Below, one piece after another: positions 7,496 through 15,626 of a stretch of DNA of 31,855 nucleotides. Location: NCBI GenBank assembly GCA_002817055.1, contig MUCU01000072.1:1-31855 (forward strand), written 5' to 3'. The DNA is from SAR202 cluster bacterium Io17-Chloro-G7. Its GTDB lineage: Bacteria; Chloroflexota; Dehalococcoidia; UBA3495. The notes beneath the pieces are model-generated. The model saw only the letters and a list, made by a program, of their open reading frames with translations. It was not told the DNA's origin and ran no database searches. How positions within the stretch are numbered: position 1 is the first letter of the stretch; every line of letters begins with the position of its first letter. The translations under genes and the position numbers were made by a program.

Positions 7496-8857
7496 ATGCC
7501 CATTATTGCCGAGCAACTGAGTTCCTACGCCGCTGGCTTGCATTATGACAATCTGCCCCCGGAGGTCGTCCACAAAGCCAAGCAAATGATCATTGACACC
7601 CTAGGTTGCGCCGTAGGTGGTTACGACAGCGACCCAGCCAGAGTCGCTAGGGAAATGGCGGCCACAGTCACCAGCAAACAACCGGCTACGGTCTTGGTAG
7701 GAAACGGCTCCAGCAGCCCGGATTTGGCCACCTTCGCCAACGGGGTGATGATACGCTTCCTGGACTTCAACGACGGCTATACCAGCAAAGAGTCGGGCCA
7801 CCCCAGTGACAGCATTGCCGCCACGTTGTCCTGCACCGAGGTAGCCAACGCTGGCGGTAGGCGGTTGATAACCTCGACCGTGCTGGCTTATGAGGTATTC
7901 TGCCGCGTTTGCGACGTAGTGGACGTTAAGCCCAATGGGTTTGACCATGTGACCATAGGTTGCATCGCCAGCATCCTGGGCTCCGCCAAAGCCTTGGGGC
8001 TCTCCCAAGCACAGACTACCCAGGCCATAAACCTGGGCATTGCCCCCAACCTAGCGCTGTACCAAACACGCATCGGAGACGTTTCAATGTGGAAGGGCTG
8101 CGCCTATGCCAACGCCAGCCGCAATGCTGTCTTCGCCGCCATGCTGGCCCAACGGGGCCTCACCGGTCCTTCGCCCATCTTCGAGGGCGCCGGTGGTTAT
8201 TTCACCGCCGTCAGCCACGGGCCATTCGAGCTTGAACCCTTTGGCGGCGAAGGTCAGCCTTTCAAAATATTGGAGTGCAGCATCAAGCGTTTTCCATTGG
8301 GACAGTATTCCCAGACGGTGGTGCAAGCTGCGTTGGAGGTGCGGGAGCAATTGCCGGATGCGCATGACATCGCCGAGATCAATGTGAGCACGCTTCAAAC
8401 GGCGGTGAACATCATGGCTGGCGACCCCGAAAAGTGGCGACCCGCCAACCGGGAGACGGCGGACCACAGCATGCCCTACACGGCGGCGGTTGCCCTCATG
8501 TTCGGCGAAGTAGGGCAGCAACATTTTGATGACGAATACCTACGCAACGAGGCTCTGCTGGACTTGGTCGGCAAAGTCAGCGTTAGCGTCTCCGAAGAGG
8601 CCAACCGCAGGGTGCCCGAGGCCATGCTATGCAATGTCGAGGTGGTTACCAAGTCGGGCCAGCGATACAATTCCGAGGTGGCCTACCACAAGGGCCACTA
8701 CAAGAACCCTCTGACCGACGCCGAGGTGGAAGAGAAATTCCGCAAATTAGCGGACGGAGTCATCCCACAAGCCCGCACCGATGCGCTCCTGCAACGTCTC
8801 TGGAAACTGGAAGAGGTGGAGCACATCGGCGAGGTGATTGGCCGGGCCCGGACTTAG
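7496..8857 (+). CDS. MmgE/PrpD family protein (2-methylcitrate dehydratase-like)
   Basis: A 453-residue protein of the MmgE/PrpD family, which includes 2-methylcitrate dehydratase and related dehydratases/epimerases acting on carboxylic acids. The ATG at 7496 is fixed by AAGGAGG seven bases upstream. Seen: KAKQMIIDTLGCAVGGYDSD at residues 26-45, FANGVMIRFLDFNDGY with the conserved D-x-x-D-G region at about 78-93, HPSDSIAATL, and the C-terminal domain with FPLGQYSQTVVQAALEV and HSMPYTAAVALMFG. The first enzyme in the pathway is not in the window, so the true substrate is uncertain; a general role in breaking down organic acids fits the neighbours. The stop overlaps by 4 bases the convergent gene on the minus strand. 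Confidence 0.88.
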   Translation: MPIIAEQLSSYAAGLHYDNLPPEVVHKAKQMIIDTLGCAVGGYDSDPARVAREMAATVTSKQPATVLVGNGSSSPDLATFANGVMIRFLDFNDGYTSKESGHPSDSIAATLSCTEVANAGGRRLITSTVLAYEVFCRVCDVVDVKPNGFDHVTIGCIASILGSAKALGLSQAQTTQAINLGIAPNLALYQTRIGDVSMWKGCAYANASRNAVFAAMLAQRGLTGPSPIFEGAGGYFTAVSHGPFELEPFGGEGQPFKILECSIKRFPLGQYSQTVVQAALEVREQLPDAHDIAEINVSTLQTAVNIMAGDPEKWRPANRETADHSMPYTAAVALMFGEVGQQHFDDEYLRNEALLDLVGKVSVSVSEEANRRVPEAMLCNVEVVTKSGQRYNSEVAYHKGHYKNPLTDAEVEEKFRKLADGVIPQARTDALLQRLWKLEEVEHIGEVIGRART

Positions 8858-9261
8858 GCCTGGGCCTTTTCCCGCTCGGGGTGGAACCCGGAGTGGTCCT
8901 CAAAGGCCCCCACCACCGGCGTTATCTGCTTGTAGAGCCCCCGGGCTCGTTGCTTGACGTAGCTCAGAGCTCGGTCCCGTAGCTCGCTGGGGCGCTCCCG
9001 CTGGGCTTTGTATTCAGCGCTTTCCAAAGGGCTGCTGTCGTCCAGTTCCCAAATGCACAGGTACTTTAGAACGCCTTCGCCCTCCTCCAACTTGAACCGC
9101 CGGGCGCTAACGTAGCCCGGTATCTCCAAGCGTTCGGTCAGGTGTTCCTCGTCATACCACCGGTTAAACTCTTCCTCATGCTCCGGGTCCACGTCCATCA
9201 TTACCACCATCACCGTGCCGCCTATGTGCTGAACCGGATGATTATCTTCTTGCTGGGCCAT
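8854..9261 (-). CDS. small dimeric alpha/beta-barrel-type protein (EthD/DUF-like)
   Basis: A 135-residue protein. The start at 9261 is chosen for the GGAGG about 9 bases upstream; a longer reading is low in support. The segment VMVVMMDVDPEHEEEFNRWYDEEHLTERL is the typical first half of a ferredoxin-like dimeric alpha/beta-barrel domain, with the N-x-W-Y-D-E-E-H motif seen in EthD-like proteins, followed by IPGYVSARRF. The lysine/arginine-rich C-terminus is probably a tail. Such proteins are often accessory to oxidative degradation, but no reaction can be assigned. It is convergent with the MmgE/PrpD gene and on the opposite strand to the neighbouring operon. Confidence 0.7.
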   Translation of the reverse strand: MAQQEDNHPVQHIGGTVMVVMMDVDPEHEEEFNRWYDEEHLTERLEIPGYVSARRFKLEEGEGVLKYLCIWELDDSSPLESAEYKAQRERPSELRDRALSYVKQRARGLYKQITPVVGAFEDHSGFHPEREKAQA

Positions 9262-9510
9262 GATATTACCTCCGTCGGGTGAATTGGGAATGCTTCCCAC
9301 TAAGGCTATCCAACTAAGGCTATCCAAGCTGCTCTGCTCTGATCCTAGAACCTGGGCGAGAGGCACATCGCATGTGTGGTTTTAGGATGGGCGTCACGCC
9401 TTGGCTTTACTCCAGAACAGCCTTGTCACGTGCCTGGGGGTAGTATAACATTGGGACGTTTTACCGAGCGGGGCCGTACTCGTTAACCCATTGATCCGCA
9501 AACGGGACTC

Positions 9511-10029
9511 ATGATCCAGCAAATAAAATTGACCGTAAACGGCGTTAACCACCAACTGGAAATCCCAGCTACCCGCCTGTTAATCGACTGCCTGCGCTAC
9601 GACTTGGGCCTTACCGGCACCAAAGAAGGATGCAGCGTTGGCGTGTGCGGAGCCTGCACCGTGCTGGTGGACGGTCGGTTGTCGGCGTCTTGCATTACGC
9701 TGGCCGTTGCTGCGGATGGTGCGGCAATCACCACCATAGAGGGGTTGGCCCAAGGCGGCAATTTACATCCAGTACAACAAGCGTTCATTGACCACGGCGG
9801 CTATCAGTGCGGCATTTGCACGCCGGGGCAAGTCGTTGCTGCGGTGGCCCTACTGGAAGCAAACCCCGACCCCAACGAAGACGATGTCCGAGAATGGATG
9901 AAGGGAAACCTGTGCCGCTGCACCGGTTACTACGCAATCATGGAATCGGTGGTGAATGCCGCCAGGCTGGCGCACCAATCCGGGTCTCATAGTTCCGGGG
10001 CCCACAGTGAAGATACAGGAGATCGCTAG
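9511..10029 (+). CDS. [2Fe-2S] small subunit of a xanthine dehydrogenase/CO dehydrogenase family molybdoenzyme
   Basis: A 172-residue protein that passes electrons from the molybdenum site. Both [2Fe-2S] clusters are visible: the plant-type ferredoxin ligands C41, C46, C49 and C61 (EGCSVGVCGACTVL), and the second helical-domain cluster with C100, C103 (CGICTPG), C135 and C137 (NLCRCTGYY). The length is normal for the CoxS/small subunit family. It ends TAG overlapping by one base the GTG of the next gene (FAD subunit), so the two are translated together. The gene lies in a likely operon with the FAD subunit and a CoxG-like protein. The catalytic molybdopterin subunit is not next to it. Confidence 0.93.
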   Translation: MIQQIKLTVNGVNHQLEIPATRLLIDCLRYDLGLTGTKEGCSVGVCGACTVLVDGRLSASCITLAVAADGAAITTIEGLAQGGNLHPVQQAFIDHGGYQCGICTPGQVVAAVALLEANPDPNEDDVREWMKGNLCRCTGYYAIMESVVNAARLAHQSGSHSSGAHSEDTGDR

Positions 10030-10901
10030 TGATCGATTTCCAGTACCACAGTCCCGAGACCCTGGCAGAGGCGTTCGAGTTGCTGGATCGTTATGGCGAT
10101 GACGCCCGTGTGATTGCCGGAGGAACTGCCCTGGTACTGCAAATGAAGCAGCGGCTGGCCCAACCTGGCCACGTAATTGGACTGCGGCGTATCCCCGGCC
10201 TTTCCCAAATCCAGTGGGAAGCTGGCGGCGAAGCCCAAATCGGCTCTACGACCACCCATCAGGAAATAGAATCGAACTCAATCATAAAAGAACGGCTCCC
10301 GTTGATCGCCTCGACCTTCAAACAGGTCTCCACCCCCAGAATCCGCAGCATGGCCACCTTGGGCGGCGGCCTAGCCCACGGGGACCCCAACCAAGACCCG
10401 CCACCCACTCTGATCGCCATGGGCGCCCTGGCTGTTATCCGCTCCAGCGCCGAGAAAAGGGTTGTGCCTATTGAAGACCTGTTTGTCGACTACTACGAGA
10501 CCGACCTGCGCCCCGGTGAGATTATGACCCGCATCATTATTCCGGCATTGCCTGCTGGCTCCGGCGGCGTTTACCTCAAATTCTTACCCAAGACCGCCGA
10601 CGACTACGCCACGGTATCCGTTGCGGTCGTGGTCACCAAGGGCGAAGGCGATGCATGCCAAGACATCCGCATAGTATTGGGTTCCGTGGGCATGACCCCG
10701 GTGAGAGCTACGGAAGCTGAGGCGGTACTAAGGGGTCAGGAGTGGGACGAAAGGAACATTCAAGACTGCGGCGAAGCGGTTAGAGCGGCGGTAGATCCCT
10801 TGGACGATTTTCGCGGCTCGGCGTCGTACAAACGAGACATGGCGGAAGTGTTTACCCGACGGGCGGTGCAACAAGCGGCCGCAGCCTGCAAAATGGCCTG
10901 A
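10029..10901 (+). CDS. FAD-binding medium subunit of a xanthine dehydrogenase/CO dehydrogenase family molybdoenzyme
   Basis: A 290-residue protein with the usual two-part FAD-binding fold. Seen: VIAGGTALVLQMKQRL (the first FAD-binding loop, A-G-G-T) at about residues 28-43, and IRSMATLGGGLAHGDPNQDP (the second, T-L-G-G-G) at about 104-123, both conserved in this family, plus the C-terminal domain with FLPKTADDYATVSVAVVV. It accepts electrons from the iron-sulfur subunit and passes them to the terminal acceptor. Starts with GTG, overlapping the small-subunit stop by one base. No large molybdenum subunit follows. Confidence 0.9.
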   Translation: MIDFQYHSPETLAEAFELLDRYGDDARVIAGGTALVLQMKQRLAQPGHVIGLRRIPGLSQIQWEAGGEAQIGSTTTHQEIESNSIIKERLPLIASTFKQVSTPRIRSMATLGGGLAHGDPNQDPPPTLIAMGALAVIRSSAEKRVVPIEDLFVDYYETDLRPGEIMTRIIIPALPAGSGGVYLKFLPKTADDYATVSVAVVVTKGEGDACQDIRIVLGSVGMTPVRATEAEAVLRGQEWDERNIQDCGEAVRAAVDPLDDFRGSASYKRDMAEVFTRRAVQQAAAACKMA

Positions 10902-10981
10902 GCCGTTTCAGTCGCCCCCTGCCATGTGAGCCTATTCGAATAGCCCTGGTTCTACGCTATTAGCCCATGTTATGAGAGCGT

Positions 10982-11437
10982 ATGTTAATCGAAAGCCACT
11001 GCGTAATCCCTTTCAGCCCTGACCCAATCTGGGAACTACTATTGGATATACCTCGTACGGCGTTTTGCGTCCCCGGCGTGCAAAGTTTGGAACCCGGTGA
11101 AGAGGGTAGATTCCAGGCAACTCTCCAAGCCAGGGTAGGTCCAATTACTCTCGCATTCTCGGGTACCATCGAGTTACTGGAACAAAACCCGGATATCCAC
11201 ACGGCCAAATTCCGGGTACAGGGCTTGGACCGACGGGTGGGTGGTTCGTTTCAGACCCAGATGACCGTGCGTCTCATTGCCTTGGACACTGATAAAACGC
11301 AGTTGGATATCTCAGCAGACACCACTTTTATGGGAAAACTGGGCGAGTTTGGCCAACCACTAATCCGCCGCAAAACGGCGACCACTATAGACCAATTCGC
11401 CAAAAACCTGGCCCAACAGCTAGAACAGCGATCGTAA
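10982..11437 (+). CDS. CoxG-like (SRPBCC domain) protein
   Basis: A 151-residue protein of the CoxG group within the START/SRPBCC fold, associated with CO dehydrogenase-type molybdoenzymes and thought to help membrane attachment or assembly. Seen: IESHCVIPFSPDPIWELLLD and CVPGVQSLEPGEEGRFQATL, then KFRVQGLDRRVGGSF and the C-terminal TIDQFAKNLAQQLEQ. It starts with ATG 80 bases after the FAD subunit on the same strand. This supports the view that the pair encodes a CoxLMS-type enzyme rather than a bona fide xanthine dehydrogenase, but the key subunit is missing here. Length and pattern are standard; function is by family. Confidence 0.75.
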   Translation: MLIESHCVIPFSPDPIWELLLDIPRTAFCVPGVQSLEPGEEGRFQATLQARVGPITLAFSGTIELLEQNPDIHTAKFRVQGLDRRVGGSFQTQMTVRLIALDTDKTQLDISADTTFMGKLGEFGQPLIRRKTATTIDQFAKNLAQQLEQRS

Positions 11438-12070
11438 GTTCGCTAAAAACACCAAACCTCTCCTGCCCATCGAAAAGCTCCTCTCAAAGCCATCCACCTA
11501 GTCTCCCATTTACCAATCCCTCACGTCTTACTTTCATCTTCTACCCGTATAGTCCCTTTACGACCATCCCCATACCGCTGTGCTATTTCGCCGAATCCTT
11601 GGTTAACAACCTTCGTAAACCGAAGCCGGAAACCGGAGAATGCTGAGATTTACAGGGAAGCTCACCCAAGCCTCTTGTGGATTCCAACTTACCTCGGCAG
11701 TGTTAGCACCCATGGATGATTTGAAAACTGAGCGATTATCCAAAAACTCCCCCACAATAGAGGCCTAGCCCCCTATGACAATAGGTGGTCGTCCCGTGTT
11801 TGCGAGCAATGCTCAAACCTAAACTAAGTCCAATACCAATTTCAGCGTGATTCTCGGAGACCCACACAAGGCTAGCGTGAACCAGCAGGTGGGACTCACT
11901 CTGAAGACGGTATGGAAATTGGTTTGGACCGGAACAGCATGGCTGGGTAATGGTTGCAGTGAAAGCCATTTACCAACGGGACAGCCACCGCAAGGAAGCA
12001 TAAACAATGCATCCAAGGTCTCGTCCTACCGAAGCACAGAGAAACGCTTAGTTGAGAGGGGAAGCAGGAT
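11438..12070. other. long leader/intergenic region before the archaellum genes
   Basis: A 630-base gap with no convincing gene in any frame. Its right-hand third carries nested inverted repeats (given separately). No standard promoter stood out by eye. It separates the molybdenum-hydroxylase genes from the archaellum cluster and so probably holds the promoter and control region of the latter. Confidence 0.5.
11828..11973 (+). promoter_or_regulatory. nested inverted repeats upstream of arlB, possible leader RNA structure
   Basis: An outer stem pairs 11828-11843 with 11915-11929 (15 of 16 bases, one bulge). An inner stem pairs GAGACCCAC at 11857-11865 with GTGGGACTC at 11889-11897 (8 of 9). 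A second hairpin follows, pairing GGTAATGG near 11945 with CCATTTACC near 11973 with one bulge. No T-run follows either, so it is not a simple terminator. Placed about 100-240 bases upstream of the archaellin start, the structures could regulate or protect the mRNA. Confidence 0.4.
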
Positions 12071-12700
12071 ATGAATAATCTATCGCGTATTTTACCCAGA
12101 AGGCTGAAGGCTGTAACGCCCGACCAACGGGGCATCACCGGCCTTGAGACGGCCATCGTTCTGATCGCTTTCGTGGTGGTGTCCTCCGTATTCGCCTTCG
12201 CCGCACTGTCCACCGGTCTTTTCTCCAGCGACAAGGCCAAAGAAACCATCCAAGCGGGTTTGGCGGAGACCCGGGGCAGCATGGAGTTGAAAGGCTCCGT
12301 GGTGCTCACATCCTCGGTTTCTGGCACAGCTGGCACCGTGTCCGACATCGCTTTCCAGGTGTCCAACGCCGCTGGCGGCGAGGCCATCGATTTGACCCCC
12401 GGACAAACTCTGATCAAATACACCGACGAGCTTCAATCCAAGATGTTCGTTACAACCGCCGGATTTACGGCAAGCGGATTGGGCAGCGCTGATTCCGACA
12501 GCCTGTTGGAGCGCGGTGAAGTATATGAGTTGAAGCTAATCGACTTGGAGAGTTCCTTCGGCTCCGGCACCGATACCTTGACCAGCAAGTTGGGCGTCAG
12601 CACCACGTTTAACCTGGAAGTTATTCCGCCCAGGGGCGCAGTGTTGTTCATAGAACGCACTACGCCAGTCTTCTTAGACGACATTATGTCCCTGGACTAG
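12071..12700 (+). CDS. arlB: archaellin (archaeal-type flagellin)
   Basis: A 209-residue protein with all visible hallmarks of archaellins, the subunits of the archaeal rotating filament. The N-terminus has a positively charged type III (prepilin-like) signal ending at about residue 21 (PDQRG), followed by the very conserved core ITGLETAIVLIAFVVVSSVF, which forms the long hydrophobic helix of the filament core, then ETRGSMELKGSVVLTSS, also conserved in archaeal ArlB. The remainder is a beta-rich outer domain. Cleavage would be between G21 and I22 by an ArlK-type peptidase, which is not in the window. Start: ATG, with GAGGGG/AGGA upstream. Followed by a hairpin-rich gap and then the other archaellum genes. 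This fits an archaeal-type gene in an otherwise bacterial window. Confidence 0.93.
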   Translation: MNNLSRILPRRLKAVTPDQRGITGLETAIVLIAFVVVSSVFAFAALSTGLFSSDKAKETIQAGLAETRGSMELKGSVVLTSSVSGTAGTVSDIAFQVSNAAGGEAIDLTPGQTLIKYTDELQSKMFVTTAGFTASGLGSADSDSLLERGEVYELKLIDLESSFGSGTDTLTSKLGVSTTFNLEVIPPRGAVLFIERTTPVFLDDIMSLD

Positions 12701-12777
12701 CGGTTTATTTGAACCAGGCGTAATTCTGGGCTGCTGATTATCGACGGAACGATTTGCCGCCGGTAAAAAGCGATCGC

Positions 12778-12881
12778 GATGCCGCCAACACTCGTTCTTC
12801 CAACGGTTATCGGCGGCATCCTAAATGAGACGACCTCGGTAGGGGACCATTCTCCCCCGAGCCCCCCGCCGGGGCCGTCTC
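12778..12881 (+). promoter_or_regulatory. two strong hairpins between arlB and the next gene
   Basis: The first hairpin pairs GATGCCGCC at 12778-12786 with GGCGGCATC at 12812-12820 (perfect 9 bp, 25-base loop). The second pairs GAGACG at 12827-12832 with CGTCTC at 12876-12881 and closes over an inner TCGG...CCGA stem (12836-12846 with 12853-12860). There is no T-run. It may protect the 3' end of an abundant archaellin mRNA or attenuate transcription into the motor genes. Confidence 0.5.
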
Positions 12882-12913
12882 TGCCATAGAGGTGCTACGG
12901 GTACGGAGGCCCA

Positions 12914-14449
12914 ATGGCCGAAGGCGACACAAGAATAGAAACCCTGGAGGACGAACTAAAAGTCCTCAAAGGGGAAGTAAGGCGGACACTAGTGGATCTT
13001 CGCGCATTGCTAATGCGAGAGGATTCGCCATTGAACGAAAATGCTATTGCTCGTCGTTTGATGCTGGCGCCTAATGATGGCGCAACGGACCCCCAACCAG
13101 TACCTAAGGCGGCCCCAGAAATGGTTAAACAAGAAACTCCCGAGCCCGTGGCAGCGCCCCCAAGCCCTCCGCCGGGAACGCCGCCCCCAGCAGTTGCAAC
13201 AGCGCCGGATGCCGTCGCGGCTTTCTCTCCGCCTGTTGCAATGCCTGGCTCACCGCCTGGCCCCCCGCCTGGTCCGCCGCCCGGCGCACCACCAGGAGCA
13301 CCGCCTGCCCAAAACCCGATGTGGGGTGCAGGTAACATCAGCCAGCCGCCACCGCCGGTTGTGCCCGTCGTCGACCCCGCCATTGAACGCCGGGAACGAG
13401 AGATCGCGGACCAACAGAGAAAGTTGGATGATCAAGAACGCAAGATGGCGGAGCAAGAACGCAGGCTCTCCGATGTAGAGCGTGAGAAACGACTACAAGA
13501 GGAAAAAGCTAAATTAGCTCTGGAGAAGGAACCGCCTTCTCGCCGCAAGAAAGTTGCAGAAGAGGATGAGGCCTCACCCATACAGGCCCGTACTATTTCT
13601 CGCCGGGTACAAATCGAACCGGAAGAAGACCAAGACGAAGACAAGGATGAAGAGTGGGATGAAGACGAGGCAGATACCATTATTACTCTTCCCACATCTT
13701 CCCGAAAAAGGCCGTCAACCTCCGACGATCAAGACGATGATTTGGATCCGGATGACGACGAAGACGACGAAATGCCAATCTCCGAATATGATGAGCTCGA
13801 GGTAGACGACGACGAAGAAGAAGAAGAGAAGCCGCGCCGTAAGAAGCTCACTGGGACCAAAGTCAGGAAACGGACCAGGGAAGCCTCTTTCCGAGATGAA
13901 CCTCCAGAATATGATGATGACCAAGAGCCGAAAAGTAGATTGACTCAAAAAAATGGCAACTCCCGTAGCACCAACGGGAACGGAAATGGAAACGGGCATG
14001 CGAATGGGAGCAGAGTCTATCAAGAATACATGGAGTTGCTTGGAGAGACCGCCGAGTTGGGCGGAGGAAGTGAACCGAGCAACAGGAACTTGGCATTAGA
14101 TGTGAATTTGATCTCCAGCCTCACCCGTTGGGCTGTCATTGCGAAACAACGGGTTGACAACCACAGGTTGAGCCAAATACTGGAGTTGTACGGCCAGTTC
14201 GGGCACCTAACGCCGGAGCTCATGGCATTGTTGACCCAGATTATCGTTCTAGTCGACGGCGACCCCGTCGAACCGGTCCCAGTTTCCAACTTGCTTGAGG
14301 GAGCGACATGGGCCGATGGGGCAGGATCGAAGACCAACGCCGAGGCCCAAAACTGTATTGATCTCATCTTCCACTTGCACGGGGTACTGGCGGGAAGCCC
14401 GGCGTTTCGGTCGGCTCCCACTCCTAAGGCGACCATTCCAATAACCTAA
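12914..14449 (+). CDS. ArlC/D/E-like archaellum switch protein with long disordered linkers
   Basis: A 511-residue protein. By position and C-terminal domain it is the likely counterpart of ArlC/D/E, cytoplasmic ring proteins linking the motor to chemotaxis. In order: a short N-terminal coiled coil (residues 1-45), a proline/glycine-rich stretch (about 60-150), a strong charged coiled coil (about 155-205), a very acidic Asp/Glu-rich segment (about 234-305), a basic patch, an NGNGNGHANG linker at about 354-366 and a globular C-terminal helical domain (368-511) with YQEYMELLGETAEL and LSQILELYGQFGHLTPELMA, similar to the ArlD/E domain helices as I remember them. The start has GGAGG a few bases upstream. 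The low-complexity segments are unusual and much longer than in archaeal relatives I know. The family call is inference. Confidence 0.6.
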   Translation: MAEGDTRIETLEDELKVLKGEVRRTLVDLRALLMREDSPLNENAIARRLMLAPNDGATDPQPVPKAAPEMVKQETPEPVAAPPSPPPGTPPPAVATAPDAVAAFSPPVAMPGSPPGPPPGPPPGAPPGAPPAQNPMWGAGNISQPPPPVVPVVDPAIERREREIADQQRKLDDQERKMAEQERRLSDVEREKRLQEEKAKLALEKEPPSRRKKVAEEDEASPIQARTISRRVQIEPEEDQDEDKDEEWDEDEADTIITLPTSSRKRPSTSDDQDDDLDPDDDEDDEMPISEYDELEVDDDEEEEEKPRRKKLTGTKVRKRTREASFRDEPPEYDDDQEPKSRLTQKNGNSRSTNGNGNGNGHANGSRVYQEYMELLGETAELGGGSEPSNRNLALDVNLISSLTRWAVIAKQRVDNHRLSQILELYGQFGHLTPELMALLTQIIVLVDGDPVEPVPVSNLLEGATWADGAGSKTNAEAQNCIDLIFHLHGVLAGSPAFRSAPTPKATIPIT

Positions 14450-14477
14450 TTAATGATCGGGGCGCTCTGCACAAAAT

Positions 14478-14942
14478 ATGGAAAAAGTAATTACCACTGC
14501 GATGCTGGTCATCGCGAGCTTAGTCGCCGCAATTGCTCTTATCAACGCGGTCCTGCCGGCTACCGGCAAAAGCGCTGGAGCCTTGGCTGCCGCCAACAGT
14601 GAGGCCGCCAAACGGATCAAGACGGACATCGACATCATTTACGCCACCGGCGACACCTCCGGCACCATAACCGTTTGGGTCAAAAACGTTGGGACCCAGA
14701 TTATAAGGTCCGTGAAAGACAGCGACATCATTATAGAAAAGCCCAGCGGCGCCGCCCGCCTTTCCTATGTAGACGGGTGCTCCAGTGAATGTTGGGATTT
14801 CACACTGGAGGACAGCGCTTCCGCCTGGAGTTCTAGGGTCACGGTGAAATTCACCATAACAACCGCCGTTCCCACTGGCAACTTTAGCGTATCGGTGGCT
14901 GCGCCCAATGGCATTTTGGCCCTGAAAGATTTCAGCGTCTAA
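14478..14942 (+). CDS. ArlG/ArlF-like archaellum stator protein
   Basis: A 154-residue protein with one N-terminal hydrophobic helix (about residues 5-26, TTAMLVIASLVAAIALIN) and a beta-rich outer domain with KRIKTDIDIIYATGDTSG and ITVWVKNVGTQIIRSV, the 'V-K-N-x-G' strand pattern typical of ArlF and ArlG, which span the membrane and anchor the stator in the cell envelope. In an archaellum operon this position fits ArlG (or ArlF). Start ATG with only a weak ribosome-binding site. Which of the two names is right cannot be decided by eye. Confidence 0.7.
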   Translation: MEKVITTAMLVIASLVAAIALINAVLPATGKSAGALAAANSEAAKRIKTDIDIIYATGDTSGTITVWVKNVGTQIIRSVKDSDIIIEKPSGAARLSYVDGCSSECWDFTLEDSASAWSSRVTVKFTITTAVPTGNFSVSVAAPNGILALKDFSV

Positions 14943-15001
14943 CAATTCGTTCAATATTCGGGGCATAACTATAGGACATAACTTGAGACGAGGCTTATTC
15001 C

Positions 15002-15520
15002 TTGGGAATAGTCATAGCCGGCTTGGCCGTTATCACCATGTTGCTGGTGGCATCGAGCGTAATGTTTAGCACTTTCTTGGACGGTTCCGTGTCGGGAGCT
15101 CAGTCGCTGAAAATTCTGACCCAAGCCAATGTAAAGCGAATAGGCAGCGCTGTGAGCCTCAACGGCGGGACCTTCTATACCACCGGAACCACTGGTTTAT
15201 CAGTCAACGCCGACAATTCCGGCTCCCAGTTGGTGGCCAGATTCGGGGAAATGGATGTGATAGTGAAGTACACCGACGAGAGTGACCTAGCGGTATTGAC
15301 CCGGCTGAGCTACGTCTCATCAGGCATAGACGCAAACCAATGGACTCTGTCTTCCACAGGAGTGACCCCCAATGTTTTCAACCCGGGTAATTGGGACTCC
15401 GACGAAACACTGTTCATAGATCTGCAGGTTGATCCGGCGGTGAAATCGGGAACCTCCGCACTGGTTGTGGTGGGCACCCCTTGGGCCGTGGCCGACCAAA
15501 TTTTTGTTGCTGCGCCTTGA
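15002..15520 (+). CDS. ArlF/ArlG-like archaellum stator protein
   Basis: A 172-residue protein starting, as far as the frame allows, at TTG (an in-frame TGA lies five codons upstream). It begins with a hydrophobic helix (GIVIAGLAVITMLLVASSVM, residues 2-21) and continues as a beta-rich domain with LSVNADNSGSQLVARFGEMD and VIVKYTDESDLAVLTRLSYV, plus a NPGNWDSDETLFIDLQVD segment that I associate with the ArlF/G family in archaea. The ribosome-binding site GAGG lies about 8 bases upstream. Second member of a stator-protein pair in the cluster. Assignment to F versus G is uncertain. Confidence 0.65.
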   Translation: MGIVIAGLAVITMLLVASSVMFSTFLDGSVSGAQSLKILTQANVKRIGSAVSLNGGTFYTTGTTGLSVNADNSGSQLVARFGEMDVIVKYTDESDLAVLTRLSYVSSGIDANQWTLSSTGVTPNVFNPGNWDSDETLFIDLQVDPAVKSGTSALVVVGTPWAVADQIFVAAP

Positions 15521-15626
15521 CGACTCCCAATGCGGATATACCTGCCCGGTCCACCTCAATGCCAATGCCCCGAATTTCCATAAACCCGGATCATATAACC
15601 AACTTTAGGCGAAACAGGGAAGAAAT

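Noticed and set aside
12895..13383. Minus-strand glycine/serine-rich frame opposite the ArlC/D/E-like gene
   Set aside because: It is the mirror of the proline-rich plus-strand coding sequence and has low-complexity composition.
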